A stretch of 64,000 nucleotides of DNA from Mycobacterium sp. 852002-40037_SCH5390672 (lineage in GTDB: Bacteria > Actinomycetota > Actinomycetes > Mycobacteriales > Mycobacteriaceae), in contig NZ_LZTA01000001.1 in the NCBI RefSeq assembly GCF_001665875.1, positions 124,001 through 188,000 on the forward strand. The letters are read 5' to 3'. This document shows, in pieces, positions 35,595-46,132 of this stretch. The position numbers and the translations under genes were made by a program. The notes beneath the pieces were generated by a model that did not search any database, was not told where the DNA came from, and saw nothing but the letters and a program-made list of their open reading frames with translations. The number at the start of each line of letters is the position of its first letter. Position 1 is the first letter of the stretch.

Positions 35595-37003
35595 CGCCGT
35601 TGTACCGCCTTTGCGTAGAGGTCGAGCAAACGAGAATCGGGGTCATAGGTTTTCTTGACGGTGTTGTAGGCCTCGCCGCCGTACAACTCGTCGAAGTCCT
35701 CGCGGGAGTAGAAGGAGTCGGAATACAGCGACTTGTGGCCGTCGAGCTCGTCCACCTTGGCTTCGATCATCCGGTTGGTGGCGCCCTCGGTGGCCCCGGC
35801 CGGCACCGACGACCAGAAGCCGATATTGACGTAGGTGTGATCCGGCCGCATCGGGTACAGCGGCCAGCCGTCGTGGTCGCGCAGACGCAACGGACACAAC
35901 CAGATTGGCGTGATGGGCACGGTGTCCAGGAACCATTCCAGGAAGTCGCAGGTCCGTTCGACGGGCACCTCGACGTCTTGCACCACCCGTTCACGTAGCG
36001 GGCGGCTGGGCGACCGGATACTGCGCGCCTCGATGCGGTCGGACAGGCCGAAGCGGCGGTCCATGGAGATCAGCTTCGAGTAGACGCTGCTGCGCCGGTA
36101 GCGGCGCGGCCACCAGCGTCGCAGCCGCGGGTCCTGCGCGCCGAAGGCCCGTGAGCACCAGAACCAATCGGTGTCCCAGCGCCAGAAGTAGTCGTTCATG
36201 GTCAGCCGGTCATCCTTGGTGGCTTCTGTCATGGTTTCCGGGCCCGCGGCGCCGTGCCGGATGGACTGGTAGTAGATGTTGCGTCCCGTGTAGTCGCTGA
36301 CCGGGCCGGGCGTGGTGGTTCGTCGGCCCACGCACAGGTAGCTTTCATCGGCGCTGAAGACCACTCCGTCGAGATAGTCGACCGGCGTCCCGCCCTGCCC
36401 GCCGGTGTCGATGATGCGTTCCATCGCCGCGACCAGCTCCGGCAGCGAGCGGAACCGGATGTGCCGCAACGCCACGAACGGCGCGATGGGTTCCAGCTCG
36501 ATCCGAAGCCGCGTCGAATACCCAAGCGTTCCATAGGAATTCGGGAATGCGCGGAACAGGTCGGGGTGCTGGGTGGGCGAGGTGGTGAGCAAATCGCCAG
36601 CGCCGGTGAGGATGTCCATCTCCAGCACCGATTCATGCGGCAGTCCGTTGCGGAATGACGAGGACTCGATGCCCAGTCCGCTGACCGCGCCGCCGAGGGT
36701 GATGGTCTTCAGCTGCGGGACGACCAGCGGCGAAAGACCATACGGCAGCGTCGCGGCGACCAGGTCCGCGTATGTGCACATGCCGGCCACGTCGGCGGTG
36801 CGGGTTTCGGGATCGACGCTCAGAACGCCGGTCAGCCCGGACGTGTCCAGGCCGGGCGCATCGCGTTTGGTGCGGGCGCGGAACAGGTTTGACGTCGGCT
36901 TGGCGAGCCGGACGGCTGACGTTGCCGGGATGGATCGATAGCTTGCCATCATCCGGTCAACGCCAGACTTGTGGGCGCAGAGTGCAGATCCAAGGACAGG
37001 CAC
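35591..37003 (-). CDS. bfaA: FAD-dependent oxidoreductase, partner in 10-methyl fatty acid synthesis (BfaA/TmsA type)
   Basis: 470 residues from the GTG at 37003, the length I recall for Rv3719. PCMH-type FAD domain: TSNLFRARTK, VAGMCTYADLV, the phosphate-binding LKTITLGGAVSGLGIES. The C-terminal part resembles DHCR24-like enzymes. It reduces the 10-methylene intermediate made by the neighbouring methyltransferase. TAGGGTATAT directly precedes the GTG, so the transcript may be leaderless; an ATG at 36952 is the alternative start. The stop overlaps the methyltransferase start (ATGA). Confidence 0.8.
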   Translation of the reverse strand: MPVLGSALCAHKSGVDRMMASYRSIPATSAVRLAKPTSNLFRARTKRDAPGLDTSGLTGVLSVDPETRTADVAGMCTYADLVAATLPYGLSPLVVPQLKTITLGGAVSGLGIESSSFRNGLPHESVLEMDILTGAGDLLTTSPTQHPDLFRAFPNSYGTLGYSTRLRIELEPIAPFVALRHIRFRSLPELVAAMERIIDTGGQGGTPVDYLDGVVFSADESYLCVGRRTTTPGPVSDYTGRNIYYQSIRHGAAGPETMTEATKDDRLTMNDYFWRWDTDWFWCSRAFGAQDPRLRRWWPRRYRRSSVYSKLISMDRRFGLSDRIEARSIRSPSRPLRERVVQDVEVPVERTCDFLEWFLDTVPITPIWLCPLRLRDHDGWPLYPMRPDHTYVNIGFWSSVPAGATEGATNRMIEAKVDELDGHKSLYSDSFYSREDFDELYGGEAYNTVKKTYDPDSRLLDLYAKAVQRR

Positions 37004-37087
37004 CACATATACCCTAGTCTTCGACAACAGCCCGTGCACCCGCCGCGAGCGACGGCACCGGGGAAATCATCATGAGGAGGGGTCGCC

Positions 37088-37525
37088 TTGGGACAGGTGA
37101 GCGCAGAGAGCACCATCTTGGTCAACGCGGAGCCCGCGGCAACCCTTGCCGCCGTCGCGGACTATCAGACGGTCCGCCCGAAAATTCTGTCCCCGCAGTA
37201 CAGCGACTACCAGGTGCTGCAGGGTGGACAGGGTCCGGGCACGGTCGCCAAGTGGAAGCTGCAGGCCACCAAGTCACGCGTGCGCGACGTGCAGGTCAAC
37301 GTCGACGTGGCCGGCCACACCGTCATCGAGAAGGACACGAACTCGTCCATGGTCATCAACTGGACGGTGGCTCCGGCCGGACCCGGCTCCAGCGTCACCG
37401 TGAAGACCACCTGGACCGGCGCCGGCGGGGTGAAGGGGTTCTTCGAAAAGACCTTTGCGCCGTTGGGGCTGAAGAGGATTCAGGGCGAGGTGCTGGCCAA
37501 CCTGAAGAACGAACTAGAGAGCTGA
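37088..37525 (+). CDS. SRPBCC (polyketide cyclase/START-like) protein
   Basis: 145 residues from the TTG at 37088, supported by AGGAGGGG 6 bases upstream. The pattern of an N-terminal strand (SAESTILVNAEPAATLAAVADY), a central sheet and a long C-terminal helix (FAPLGLKRIQGEVLANLKNELE) is that of the SRPBCC lipid-binding fold. It is divergent from the flavoprotein and convergent with ami1. It corresponds to Rv3718c. It may bind a lipid or aromatic ligand; no catalytic residue is evident. Confidence 0.8.
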   Translation: MGQVSAESTILVNAEPAATLAAVADYQTVRPKILSPQYSDYQVLQGGQGPGTVAKWKLQATKSRVRDVQVNVDVAGHTVIEKDTNSSMVINWTVAPAGPGSSVTVKTTWTGAGGVKGFFEKTFAPLGLKRIQGEVLANLKNELES

Positions 37526-37555
37526 GCCGACCGGCGCCAGGCAGTCGGGCTCAGC
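37521..37555. terminator. Bidirectional hairpin between the SRPBCC gene and ami1
   Basis: gctgagccga (37521-37530) pairs with tcgggctcagc (37545-37555) with one bulged base. The stem covers both convergent stop codons, so it can end either transcript. It lacks a long T-run, as is common in mycobacteria. Confidence 0.5.
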
Positions 37556-38312
37556 GCGCCTGGCCCTGTGAGGCCAGGAAGCCCGCGAGTCCGCGGACCA
37601 GTGCGTCGGCATATTTCTGCCGGCCCTCGGCGGACTCCATCAGCGCCGAGTCCGCGGGGTTCTTCATGTTGCCGCACTCGACCAGGATCGACGGGTACTG
37701 CGCCAGGTTCAGGCCGGTCAGATCCGAGCGGCCGTAAAGACCGTTCTGCCCGATGTAGTTGGCCGGCGGGATCCCCGAGGCCTGCATCTGGTCGCGCATG
37801 ATCCGCGCGTACTGCACCGACGGCCCAGCCTGCACCTGGTTGAGCGGCGGGGCCGAGTAGTTGACGTGGAACCCCCGGCCGGAGGGCGGGCCGCCGTCGG
37901 CGTGGATGCTCAGCACCGCGTTGGGATGCAGCGCGTTGGCCGCGTTGGCGCGCTCGTCGACACAGGGCCCCAGGCCGCTGTCGTTGGCGCGGGACAGGGC
38001 GGTCCGTACCCCCAGGGCGCTCAACTCGGCGCGCACCCGCAGCGCGGTGTCCCAGGTGAAGGTGTGTTCCTGGAAACCGGTGTTGGTCGCGGTCCCGCTG
38101 GTCTGGCAGTCCTTGGTGCCGCCGCGGCCGGTGGGCACCTGACGGTTGATGGACCCGTCGTTGGAGCCGTTGTGGCCCGGATCGATGAACACCACCATGC
38201 CGGCGATGTTGGACGGGACCGCCGTCGCGGTCGGCATGATGATGGCCGACGCAGCGACGATCATGCAGATGGTCGTCCTGACGCCGACACGCTTGCTCAG
38301 TCGTAGGTCCAC
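37551..38312 (-). CDS. ami1: N-acetylmuramoyl-L-alanine amidase (Ami1, Rv3717 type)
   Basis: 253 residues from the GTG at 38312. The signal peptide ([18 protein letters not shown]...ATA) ends near residue 31. Amidase_3 zinc site: His in FIDPGHNGS, Glu in TGFQEHTF and His in LSIHADGG; catalytic Glu in ILVECGNM. Cysteines in KDCQTS and LGPCVDE can form the disulfide known in this subfamily. The enzyme cleaves the lactyl-alanine bond in peptidoglycan, helping daughter-cell separation and turnover. No cell-wall-binding domain is present, which is normal for this short amidase. Confidence 0.9.
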   Translation of the reverse strand: MDLRLSKRVGVRTTICMIVAASAIIMPTATAVPSNIAGMVVFIDPGHNGSNDGSINRQVPTGRGGTKDCQTSGTATNTGFQEHTFTWDTALRVRAELSALGVRTALSRANDSGLGPCVDERANAANALHPNAVLSIHADGGPPSGRGFHVNYSAPPLNQVQAGPSVQYARIMRDQMQASGIPPANYIGQNGLYGRSDLTGLNLAQYPSILVECGNMKNPADSALMESAEGRQKYADALVRGLAGFLASQGQAR

Positions 38313-38410
38313 GGCGCAAAGCTAACGCCGGGCGGTCTACGCTGGGTGTTTCGAATCGCCGGAGACTCACGAGCGAAACCAACTCGAGACCAAGATGCGA
38401 GGGGATTGTC

Positions 38411-38755
38411 ATGCAACCCGGAGGCGACATGTCGGCGCTGCTGGCCCAAGCGCAGCAGATGCAGCAGAAGCTCATGGAAGCCCAGCAACAACTGGCGAAC
38501 GCCGAGGTGCATGGTCAGGCCGGTGGGGGCCTGGTCACGGTCGTCGTCAAGGGCAGCGGTGAGGTGGTCGCGGTGAAGATCGATCCGTCCGTCGTCGACC
38601 CATCGGACATTGAGACCTTGCAGGACCTGATCGTCGGCGCCATGGGTGACGCTTCCAAGCAGGTCACCCGGATGGCTCAGGAGCGGCTGGGGTCGCTGGC
38701 GGGCGGCTTCGGCCCGCCGCCGGGACAACCGCCCGCGCCGGCGCCGGGGCTGTAG
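38411..38755 (+). CDS. YbaB/EbfC family nucleoid-associated protein
   Basis: 114 residues. A long N-terminal helix rich in Gln ([21 protein letters not shown]) is followed by two strands ([22 protein letters not shown]), a second helix and a Pro/Gly-rich tail. This is the dimeric YbaB fold, which binds DNA without strong sequence preference. It is 14 bases upstream of recR, the almost universal ybaB-recR pair. It corresponds to Rv3716c. The ATG at 38429 is a possible shorter start. Confidence 0.9.
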   Translation: MQPGGDMSALLAQAQQMQQKLMEAQQQLANAEVHGQAGGGLVTVVVKGSGEVVAVKIDPSVVDPSDIETLQDLIVGAMGDASKQVTRMAQERLGSLAGGFGPPPGQPPAPAPGL

Positions 38756-38769
38756 ATTCCGCGACCGAC

Positions 38770-39381
38770 ATGTTCGAAGGACCCGTCCAGGATTTGATCG
38801 ACGAGCTCGGCAAGCTGCCGGGCATTGGGCCCAAGAGCGCCCAGCGCATCGCCTTCCACCTGTTATCGGTGGAACCGCCGGATATCGATCGGCTGACCGC
38901 GGTGCTGGCGAAGGTCCGCGACGGCGTGCGGTTCTGTGCGGTGTGCGGCAACGTCTCCGACAACGAGCGTTGCCGGATCTGCTCGGATCCCCGCCGGGAC
39001 GGCTCGCAGGTGTGCGTCGTCGAGGAACCCAAGGACATCCAGGCCGTCGAGCGCACCCGCGAATTCCGCGGCCGCTACCACGTTCTGGGCGGTGCGCTCG
39101 ATCCGTTGTCCGGTGTGGGCCCCGAGCAGCTGCGGATCCGCGAACTGTTGAGCAGGATCGGGGAGCGGGTGGACGACGTCGACATCACCGAGGTGATCAT
39201 CGCCACCGATCCGAACACCGAAGGCGAGGCGACGGCCACCTACCTGGTGCGGATGCTGCGCGACATCCCCGGCCTGATCGTGACGCGGATCGCGTCGGGG
39301 CTGCCGATGGGTGGTGACCTGGAGTTCGCCGACGAATTGACGCTCGGTCGCGCGCTCGCCGGGCGCCGGGCCATGGTCTGA
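38770..39381 (+). CDS. recR: Recombination mediator RecR
   Basis: 203 residues, the standard length. Helix-hairpin-helix [18 protein letters not shown], a four-cysteine zinc finger ([16 protein letters not shown]), then a Toprim domain with [12 protein letters not shown] and [14 protein letters not shown]. RecR forms the RecFOR/RecOR mediator that loads RecA on gapped DNA. Co-transcribed with the ybaB gene. Confidence 0.97.
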   Translation: MFEGPVQDLIDELGKLPGIGPKSAQRIAFHLLSVEPPDIDRLTAVLAKVRDGVRFCAVCGNVSDNERCRICSDPRRDGSQVCVVEEPKDIQAVERTREFRGRYHVLGGALDPLSGVGPEQLRIRELLSRIGERVDDVDITEVIIATDPNTEGEATATYLVRMLRDIPGLIVTRIASGLPMGGDLEFADELTLGRALAGRRAMV

Positions 39382-39388
39382 GGGCTAC

Positions 39389-39814
39389 TCAGCTGTCCTT
39401 GGTCAACTGGAATGACCTCGAAAAGGTCTGGCCTGGCTCTCCGCCGCACGCGTCGGTCGTCGTCGTCTGGCCTTCGCCGGCGAGCGACACGGCGTCGAAG
39501 CTGTAGTTGACGGTCACCGGGGCCGGTGCGCCGTTCGGACATGGCGCCTGGGCCGGACCGTTGTAGGTCCAGCGCCCGTTGGCGAGGTGAAACTCCCAGC
39601 TGGTGACGAACGCCCCGCCGCCCTGTGAAGTCGCCAACGTGCAGTCCGATCCGCAGGGGACGAAAAGCCAGGCGGTTGTCTTGCCGTTATCCGGATAGGA
39701 CACGATGTATCGGCCGTTCAGAACCTCTGGGACGGCATGGGCAGGAATGGACGGCCCGATGCCCGCAATCGCACCGAGCAGTGCGGCGGCCAGTCTCCGC
39801 TTGATCGCCATCAT
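39389..39814 (-). CDS. Secreted small hypothetical protein
   Basis: 141 residues from tandem ATGs (39814 or 39811), with GGGAGG just upstream. Signal peptide of about 28 residues ending AHA (LAAALLGAIAGIGPSIPAHA). The mature part is beta-rich with four cysteines (VPCGSDC, APCPNG, DACGGE) and repeats of Trp/Tyr near strand ends (GKTTAWLFVPCG, GRWTYNG). Similar exported proteins of this size are common in mycobacteria; no function is known. It is convergent with recR, 7 bases apart, and is followed on the minus strand by no gene. Confidence 0.75.
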   Translation of the reverse strand: MMAIKRRLAAALLGAIAGIGPSIPAHAVPEVLNGRYIVSYPDNGKTTAWLFVPCGSDCTLATSQGGGAFVTSWEFHLANGRWTYNGPAQAPCPNGAPAPVTVNYSFDAVSLAGEGQTTTTDACGGEPGQTFSRSFQLTKDS

Positions 39815-39828
39815 CCTGTCCTCCCTGG

Positions 39829-40536
39829 TCAGCGCGCCGCCAGCCGTTCACGGCGCAACAAGTCCACCTCCGGCATCGGCAGCGGCGGCAATTCACCGAC
39901 CACCGTGCTCAGCAAGAGGTCGGCGAGATGCGGGTTGCGGGCCAGGCACGGTCCGTGCATATAGGTCGCGATCACGCTGCCCTGCACCGCACCGTCGAAG
40001 CCGTCGCCGCGCCGGTTGCCCGCGCCCTTGGCCACTGCGCCCAGGGGCGACGCCGCCGGTCCCAGCACGGTGCCGCCGCGGTGGTTCTCGAAACCGGTGA
40101 GACGCTCGGTCAAGCCTGCCAGCAGCGGCGTGGTTGCCAGCTCGCCGATGGTGCGGGCCTCTTGTGGTGACGTCGTCGCGTCCAGCATGCCGACGCCCTC
40201 GACGCGCTCCCCGGCCGACGTTTCATACCAGTGCCCGAGCACCTGAACGGCCGCGCAGATCGCCAGCACCGGAGCGCCCCGATCCGCGGCGCGCTGCAGG
40301 CCCGGGTACTTGATCAGGTGCCGGGTGGCCAGGCGCTGCGCGTAATCCTCGGCCCCGCCGAGCGTGTAGAGATCCAACGACTCGGGCACCGGGTCGGCCA
40401 GCGTGACCTCGATGATCTCGGCGCCGATGCCGCGCAGCCGGAGTCGTTGCCGCAACACCAGCGCGTTGCCGCCGTCGCCGTAGGTGCCCATCACGTCCGG
40501 CAGCACCAGCCCGATTCGCACCACCGAGTCAGCCAT
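39829..40536 (-). CDS. gatD: Lipid II isoglutaminyl synthase, glutaminase subunit GatD
   Basis: 235 residues from the ATG at 40536. Class I glutamine-amidotransferase-like fold (CobB/CobQ type). The catalytic Cys is in APVLAICAAVQVLG and the His in ATYMHGPCLARNP. It supplies ammonia from glutamine to MurT, which amidates the D-glutamate of lipid II to D-isoglutamine; this is needed for efficient cross-linking. Older annotations call it cobQ2 (Rv3713), but the pairing with murT settles the role. It overlaps murT by 8 bases. Confidence 0.9.
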   Translation of the reverse strand: MADSVVRIGLVLPDVMGTYGDGGNALVLRQRLRLRGIGAEIIEVTLADPVPESLDLYTLGGAEDYAQRLATRHLIKYPGLQRAADRGAPVLAICAAVQVLGHWYETSAGERVEGVGMLDATTSPQEARTIGELATTPLLAGLTERLTGFENHRGGTVLGPAASPLGAVAKGAGNRRGDGFDGAVQGSVIATYMHGPCLARNPHLADLLLSTVVGELPPLPMPEVDLLRRERLAAR

Positions 40537-41758
40537 GGCGCGCCAATGCTCGCTGCAGCTGGAGGAACGCGGTGTAGTTGGCGACGACCTCGACACGCCC
40601 GGGCGGGCACGACGCGATCGCGGCGACGGTGTCGTGCACCAAGGTGTGCTCGACGCCCGCATACCCGAGACGCACAGCCAGGTCGGTGCCGCGCTCGCCT
40701 GCGGCCACGACCTCAGTTTCTTCGAAGTGCTCGAAGCGCACATCCCACAGCCACGACAGGTCCTCTCCGTCGGGCACCTGGCCGTTGACCGAGATGACCA
40801 CTGCGGCGGCGTGCTTGTCCACCATCGACAGCGCCTCCTGCCAGCCGGCCGGGTTCTTGGCCAGCAGGATGCGCACCTCGTGCGCACCGACGCGGACGGT
40901 CCGATACCGTCCCGCGACCTCGTCGACCGTCGAGACGGCCGCGACGGCCGCCGCGGGATCCGCGCCCAACGCGACCGCGGCGGCGACGGCCTGGGCGGCG
41001 TTACCCCGGTTGACCGCTCCCGGCAGCGCCAACCGCATCGGCAGCGCCAACCCCTCGGGCCCGTAGAGCGTGTTGTCGTCGAACCACCATTGCGGGCTGG
41101 GGCGTTTGAAGTCGGCGCCCGTGGAATACCAGTGGCCCGGGTCGCGGACGATGATCTCGCCGCTGCGGGGGCAGCTGACCGAGTCGTTAGACCACGAACC
41201 ACCCGCGGCAACCCACACCACGTTCGGGCTGTCATAGGCCGCCGACGTCATCAGCACGTCGTCGCAGTTGGCCACGACGACCGCCTTGGGGTGCCGAGCC
41301 AGCCCCGCGCGCAGGGTCCGCTCGATGACGTTGATCTCGCCGACGCGGTCCAGTTGATCGCGCGACAGGTTGAGCAGCACGACGACGCCGGGATCGACGG
41401 CGTCGGACACGTGCGGGACGTGCATTTCGTCGACTTCCAGGGCGGCCAGCGGCGCATCGCGGTGGGCGGCCAGCGCGGCGACCAGACCGGCGTCCATGTT
41501 GGCTCCCTCGGCGTTGGTGGCCACCGAACCCAGCGTCGCCAGCGCGGCCGACGTCATCCGGGTGGTGGTGGATTTGCCGTTGGTGCCGGTGACGATGACG
41601 GTGCGCCGTCCGGAGGCGAGTTGCCGTAGAACCGAGCGGTCCAACGTCATCGCGATCAAGCCGCCGATCATCGCCCCGGCCCCGCGTCCGGTCACCCGCG
41701 ATGCCCAGCGCGCGCTCGTTCCTGCGGCGAGGGCCAGACGGGCACGGGTGGTAACCAC
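40529..41758 (-). CDS. murT: Lipid II isoglutaminyl synthase, ligase subunit MurT
   Basis: 409 residues from a GTG at 41758. Mur-ligase ATP-binding motif VTGTNGKSTTTRM at about residue 55, central domain with LLNLSRDQLDR, and a C-terminal DUF1727 domain. In Staphylococcus MurT a zinc ribbon with four cysteines is inserted in the middle; here the matching place (SVSCPRSGEIIVRDPGHWYSTG) keeps only one, so the ribbon probably does not bind zinc. MurT activates the lipid II glutamate with ATP for amidation by GatD. Confidence 0.92.
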   Translation of the reverse strand: MVTTRARLALAAGTSARWASRVTGRGAGAMIGGLIAMTLDRSVLRQLASGRRTVIVTGTNGKSTTTRMTSAALATLGSVATNAEGANMDAGLVAALAAHRDAPLAALEVDEMHVPHVSDAVDPGVVVLLNLSRDQLDRVGEINVIERTLRAGLARHPKAVVVANCDDVLMTSAAYDSPNVVWVAAGGSWSNDSVSCPRSGEIIVRDPGHWYSTGADFKRPSPQWWFDDNTLYGPEGLALPMRLALPGAVNRGNAAQAVAAAVALGADPAAAVAAVSTVDEVAGRYRTVRVGAHEVRILLAKNPAGWQEALSMVDKHAAAVVISVNGQVPDGEDLSWLWDVRFEHFEETEVVAAGERGTDLAVRLGYAGVEHTLVHDTVAAIASCPPGRVEVVANYTAFLQLQRALARHG

Positions 41759-41889
41759 TCGGAGAGTTTAAGGGCGGTCGCAAGCGCGGCGCTTGCCGCG
41801 GGGCGCAGCGGATCGCCCGGATCGATTTTCGTGCCGACACGGCGCTGTGTGACACCAAGTATGTCGGTTGGCCGTGCCATCCTCAGTGC

Positions 41890-42882
41890 ATGAGCGGGGT
41901 GTCCTGGGGTCGGCCGGCCAGCGAGCCGGACGCGGGCTGGGCCGTCGTCGATGTCGAGACCTCAGGGTTTCGGCCGGGTCAGGCGCGGATCATCAGCGTC
42001 GCGGCGCTCGGCCTGGACGCCGACGGCAACGTCGAGCAATCGGTGGTCAGCCTCCTCAATCCCGGCGTGGATCCGGGTCCCACCCACGTGCATGGCCTGA
42101 CCGCAGCGATGCTGGAAGACCAGCCACAGTTCGCCGACATCGTCGGCGACGTGGCCGCAGTGCTGCGCGGCCGCACGTTGGTGGCCCACAACGTGGCGTT
42201 CGACTACGCGTTCCTTGCCGCCGAAGCCGAGCTGGCCGAGACCGAACTGCCCGTCGACAGCGTCATGTGCACCGTCGAGCTGGCCCGGCGGTTGGACCTG
42301 GGTATCGACAACCTGCGGCTCGAGACGCTCGCGGCGCACTGGGGCGTCACTCAGGAGCGGCCGCACGACGCCTTCGACGACGCGATGGTGCTGACTGGCG
42401 TGCTCGCGTCGGCGCTCAAGCTCGCCCGCGACGGCGACATCTGGTTGCCGGTACATCCGGTGAGCCGGCGCCGCTGGCCGAACGGCCGCGTCACCCACGA
42501 TGAGCTGCGACCGCTGAAGGTGCTGGCGTCCCGGATGCCCTGTCCGTATCTCAACCCCGGCCCCTACGTCGGCGGCCGACCCCTGGTGCAGGGCATGCGC
42601 GTGGCGCTGGCCGCCGAGGTGGGTCGCACCCACGAGGAACTCGTGGAGCGGATCCTGCATGCCGGGCTGGCCTACAGCGACGCCGTCGATCGGGAGACCT
42701 CGCTGGTGGTCTGCAACGATCCCGCCCCGTTGCAGGGCAAGGGCTACCTCGCGCGGCAGTTGGGGGTGCCGGTGATCTCCGACGCGCAGTTCATGGGCAG
42801 CGTCGCCGCCGTCATCGGCGGCACCAGCATGGACGAATTCACCGACGCCAGCACGCTGGACCAGCAGCTCGCGCTGTTCTGA
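41890..42882 (+). CDS. DnaQ-like DEDD exonuclease with a BRCT-like C-terminal domain
   Basis: 330 residues. The exonuclease domain spans about 15-180: Exo I VVDVETSGF, Exo II VAHNVAFDYAFL, Exo III RPHDAFDDAMVL (HxAxxD). The C-terminal ~90 residues (VQGMRVALAAEVGRTHEELV ... DRETSLVVCNDPAPLQGKGYLARQLGVPVIS) follow the BRCT pattern seen in ligases and replication factors. It corresponds to Rv3711c. It may proofread or process DNA ends in repair; the main replicative proofreader in mycobacteria is the PHP domain of DnaE1, so a repair role is more likely. Confidence 0.88.
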   Translation: MSGVSWGRPASEPDAGWAVVDVETSGFRPGQARIISVAALGLDADGNVEQSVVSLLNPGVDPGPTHVHGLTAAMLEDQPQFADIVGDVAAVLRGRTLVAHNVAFDYAFLAAEAELAETELPVDSVMCTVELARRLDLGIDNLRLETLAAHWGVTQERPHDAFDDAMVLTGVLASALKLARDGDIWLPVHPVSRRRWPNGRVTHDELRPLKVLASRMPCPYLNPGPYVGGRPLVQGMRVALAAEVGRTHEELVERILHAGLAYSDAVDRETSLVVCNDPAPLQGKGYLARQLGVPVISDAQFMGSVAAVIGGTSMDEFTDASTLDQQLALF

Positions 42883-42897
42883 CAGCTGCTTTGCCCG

Positions 42898-43572
42898 TCA
42901 GGGGCCGCCGTGCCAGTGTTCGATGCGGTGATGGTCGGGAGTGAACCCGTGCTCGACGCCCCACAGCACGGCCTGGGTACGACTGCCGAGGTCGAGCTTG
43001 CGATAGATCGTCCGGATGTAGGACTTCACGGTGTTGGGACTCAGGTAGGTCAACCGCGCCACGTCCGCGTTGCTCTTGCCCTGGGTGATCAGCGCCAGGA
43101 TCTCCGCTTCGCGATCGCTGAGTCCTTCGCCGCGACCCGGCCAGTCCAGCCCGGGCGCGCTGCGCGCCCGGCCGGCCACCGGGCTGATGACCACTTCACC
43201 GGAATGCACGGCCTCTAAAGCGGCAACCAGCTCGCGGGCCGGAAGGGTCTTCGAGAGATAGCCTTGCGCGCCGTGCTGCCGTGCGCTGTCGATGAGATCG
43301 GGGTGAAAGTTCCACGTATATACGACGACTCGGCGCGCTCGAGGGTTGGCAACCAGAATTCCGATCTCTTCGTGATCGGATTCGGGTTGGGCGAATGAGT
43401 CATACAGCACGATGTCCACCGCGTCATCGACGGGCATGGTGGAGTCGAGTTCTGCGATGACGACGCGGTCACGGTACGGGTCCAACATGTTGGCTACGCC
43501 CTTGACGACGACATCGTAGTCGTCGACGAGCGCGACGGTGATCGGCGCACGGGATCGCGACTCGGGCGGCAT
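42898..43572 (-). CDS. NarL/FixJ-type response regulator
   Basis: 224 residues. The receiver domain occupies about 10-125, with the acidic pair in ALVDDYD, the phosphorylatable Asp in DIVLYDS and Lys in GYLSKTLP. A LuxR-type helix-turn-helix follows at about 150-205 (LSDREAEILALITQGKSNADVARLTYLSPNTVKSYIRTIYRKL). No histidine kinase gene is in the window, so it is an orphan here. It is convergent with the exonuclease and divergent from a small membrane protein gene, its possible target. Confidence 0.9.
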   Translation of the reverse strand: MPPESRSRAPITVALVDDYDVVVKGVANMLDPYRDRVVIAELDSTMPVDDAVDIVLYDSFAQPESDHEEIGILVANPRARRVVVYTWNFHPDLIDSARQHGAQGYLSKTLPARELVAALEAVHSGEVVISPVAGRARSAPGLDWPGRGEGLSDREAEILALITQGKSNADVARLTYLSPNTVKSYIRTIYRKLDLGSRTQAVLWGVEHGFTPDHHRIEHWHGGP

Positions 43573-43691
43573 GCCGACAAGATTACCTACCTAAGGGTGT
43601 GTTGGTACCCCCCTTAAGGGTGGTCGACTGAGGTCAGCGTCGGGCAACCGGCCGAACCATTCAGTCAGGCAATTCAAGGGGAAGGCGCACC

Positions 43692-43847
43692 ATGATCATT
43701 CTCGGCATCGTCCTGTTGATCGCGGGATTTCTACTCAAGATGTCAATCCTGTGGACCCTCGGGATCATCCTCGTTGTGATCGGAGCAATCCTGGCGGTCC
43801 TGGGAAGCACCGGGCGGGCGGTCGGCGGCCGACGGCACTACTTCTGA
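43692..43847 (+). CDS. 51-aa membrane protein (DUF6131-like)
   Basis: The peptide from the ATG at 43692 has two hydrophobic helices (MIILGIVLLIAGFLLKM and WTLGIILVVIGAILAVLG) and a short basic tail (GGRRHYF). A 'GAAGGCG' lies upstream. Small two-helix proteins of this kind, often labelled DUF6131, are frequent in mycobacteria. It starts 120 bases from the divergent LuxR-type regulator, which may control it. The molecular role is unknown. Confidence 0.7.
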   Translation: MIILGIVLLIAGFLLKMSILWTLGIILVVIGAILAVLGSTGRAVGGRRHYF

Positions 43848-43946
43848 GACAGGCTGCCGCGGCGCCACGCTGGGTGTCACACGTCGAAGACGTTTGCGTC
43901 GACGCGGCCCCGGGTATGAGAGGAGCGCGAAAATGCCCGTTCGGGA

Positions 43947-44048
43947 ATGGATTCTGATCGCGGCCGCGGCGAAAAAGTATCCACCGAAGATCTTCGCGTG
44001 GCCCTGATGCACTACCGCGAGTTCTTCGAGCGGTTGCTCGCCGTTTAG
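43947..44048 (+). CDS. Possible 33-aa peptide
   Basis: ATG at 43947 opens a frame of 33 residues with a coding-like helix (STEDLRVALMHYREFFERLLAV) that ends at the TAG 16 bases before a strong terminator. A competing frame from the ATG at 43933 (24 residues) has the better ribosome site (GAGGAG). The helix could be the tail of a decayed stress-type protein. The evidence is weak, but the terminator directly after the stop suggests a transcribed unit. Confidence 0.35.
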   Translation: MDSDRGRGEKVSTEDLRVALMHYREFFERLLAV

Positions 44049-44063
44049 CTTCTAGGGCGATTC

Positions 44064-44110
44064 AACGGGACTCTCCGCCACGGCGACGTCGTGGCGGCGA
44101 GTCCCGTTTT
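44064..44110. terminator. Strong intrinsic terminator between plus-strand small genes and leuA
   Basis: Arms 44064-44081 and 44091-44108 (aacgggactctccgccac and gtggcggcgagtcccgtt) pair over 18 bases with a single mismatch, with a nine-base loop. TTTT follows on the plus strand at 44107-44110. It lies 16 bases after the small peptide stop and 14 bases beyond the leuA stop on the other strand, so it can serve both directions. Confidence 0.85.
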
Positions 44111-44123
44111 AGCGCTGTTCTGG

Positions 44124-46070
<1,947 letters not shown>

Positions 46071-46071
46071 T

Positions 46072-46132
46072 CAGACCGGCGCATCGCGAACACCCGCGAC
46101 GGGAAGCCGGTCTGGATCAGACCCCGTCGCGG
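46072..46132 (-). promoter_or_regulatory. Putative leuA attenuator (mutually exclusive hairpins)
   Basis: On the leuA transcript three pairings compete. The first is CCGCGACGGG (46132-46123) with CCCGTCGCGG (46103-46094), a perfect 10-bp stem whose first arm lies in the leader coding sequence. The second is GGTCTG/CAGACC (46123-46109) inside that loop. The third is CAGACCGGC (46114-46106) with GCCGGTCTG (46080-46072), a perfect 9-bp stem just before the leuA ribosome site. The shared CAGACC segment makes the last two exclusive. Together with the leucine codons this fits ribosome-mediated attenuation. Confidence 0.65.
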
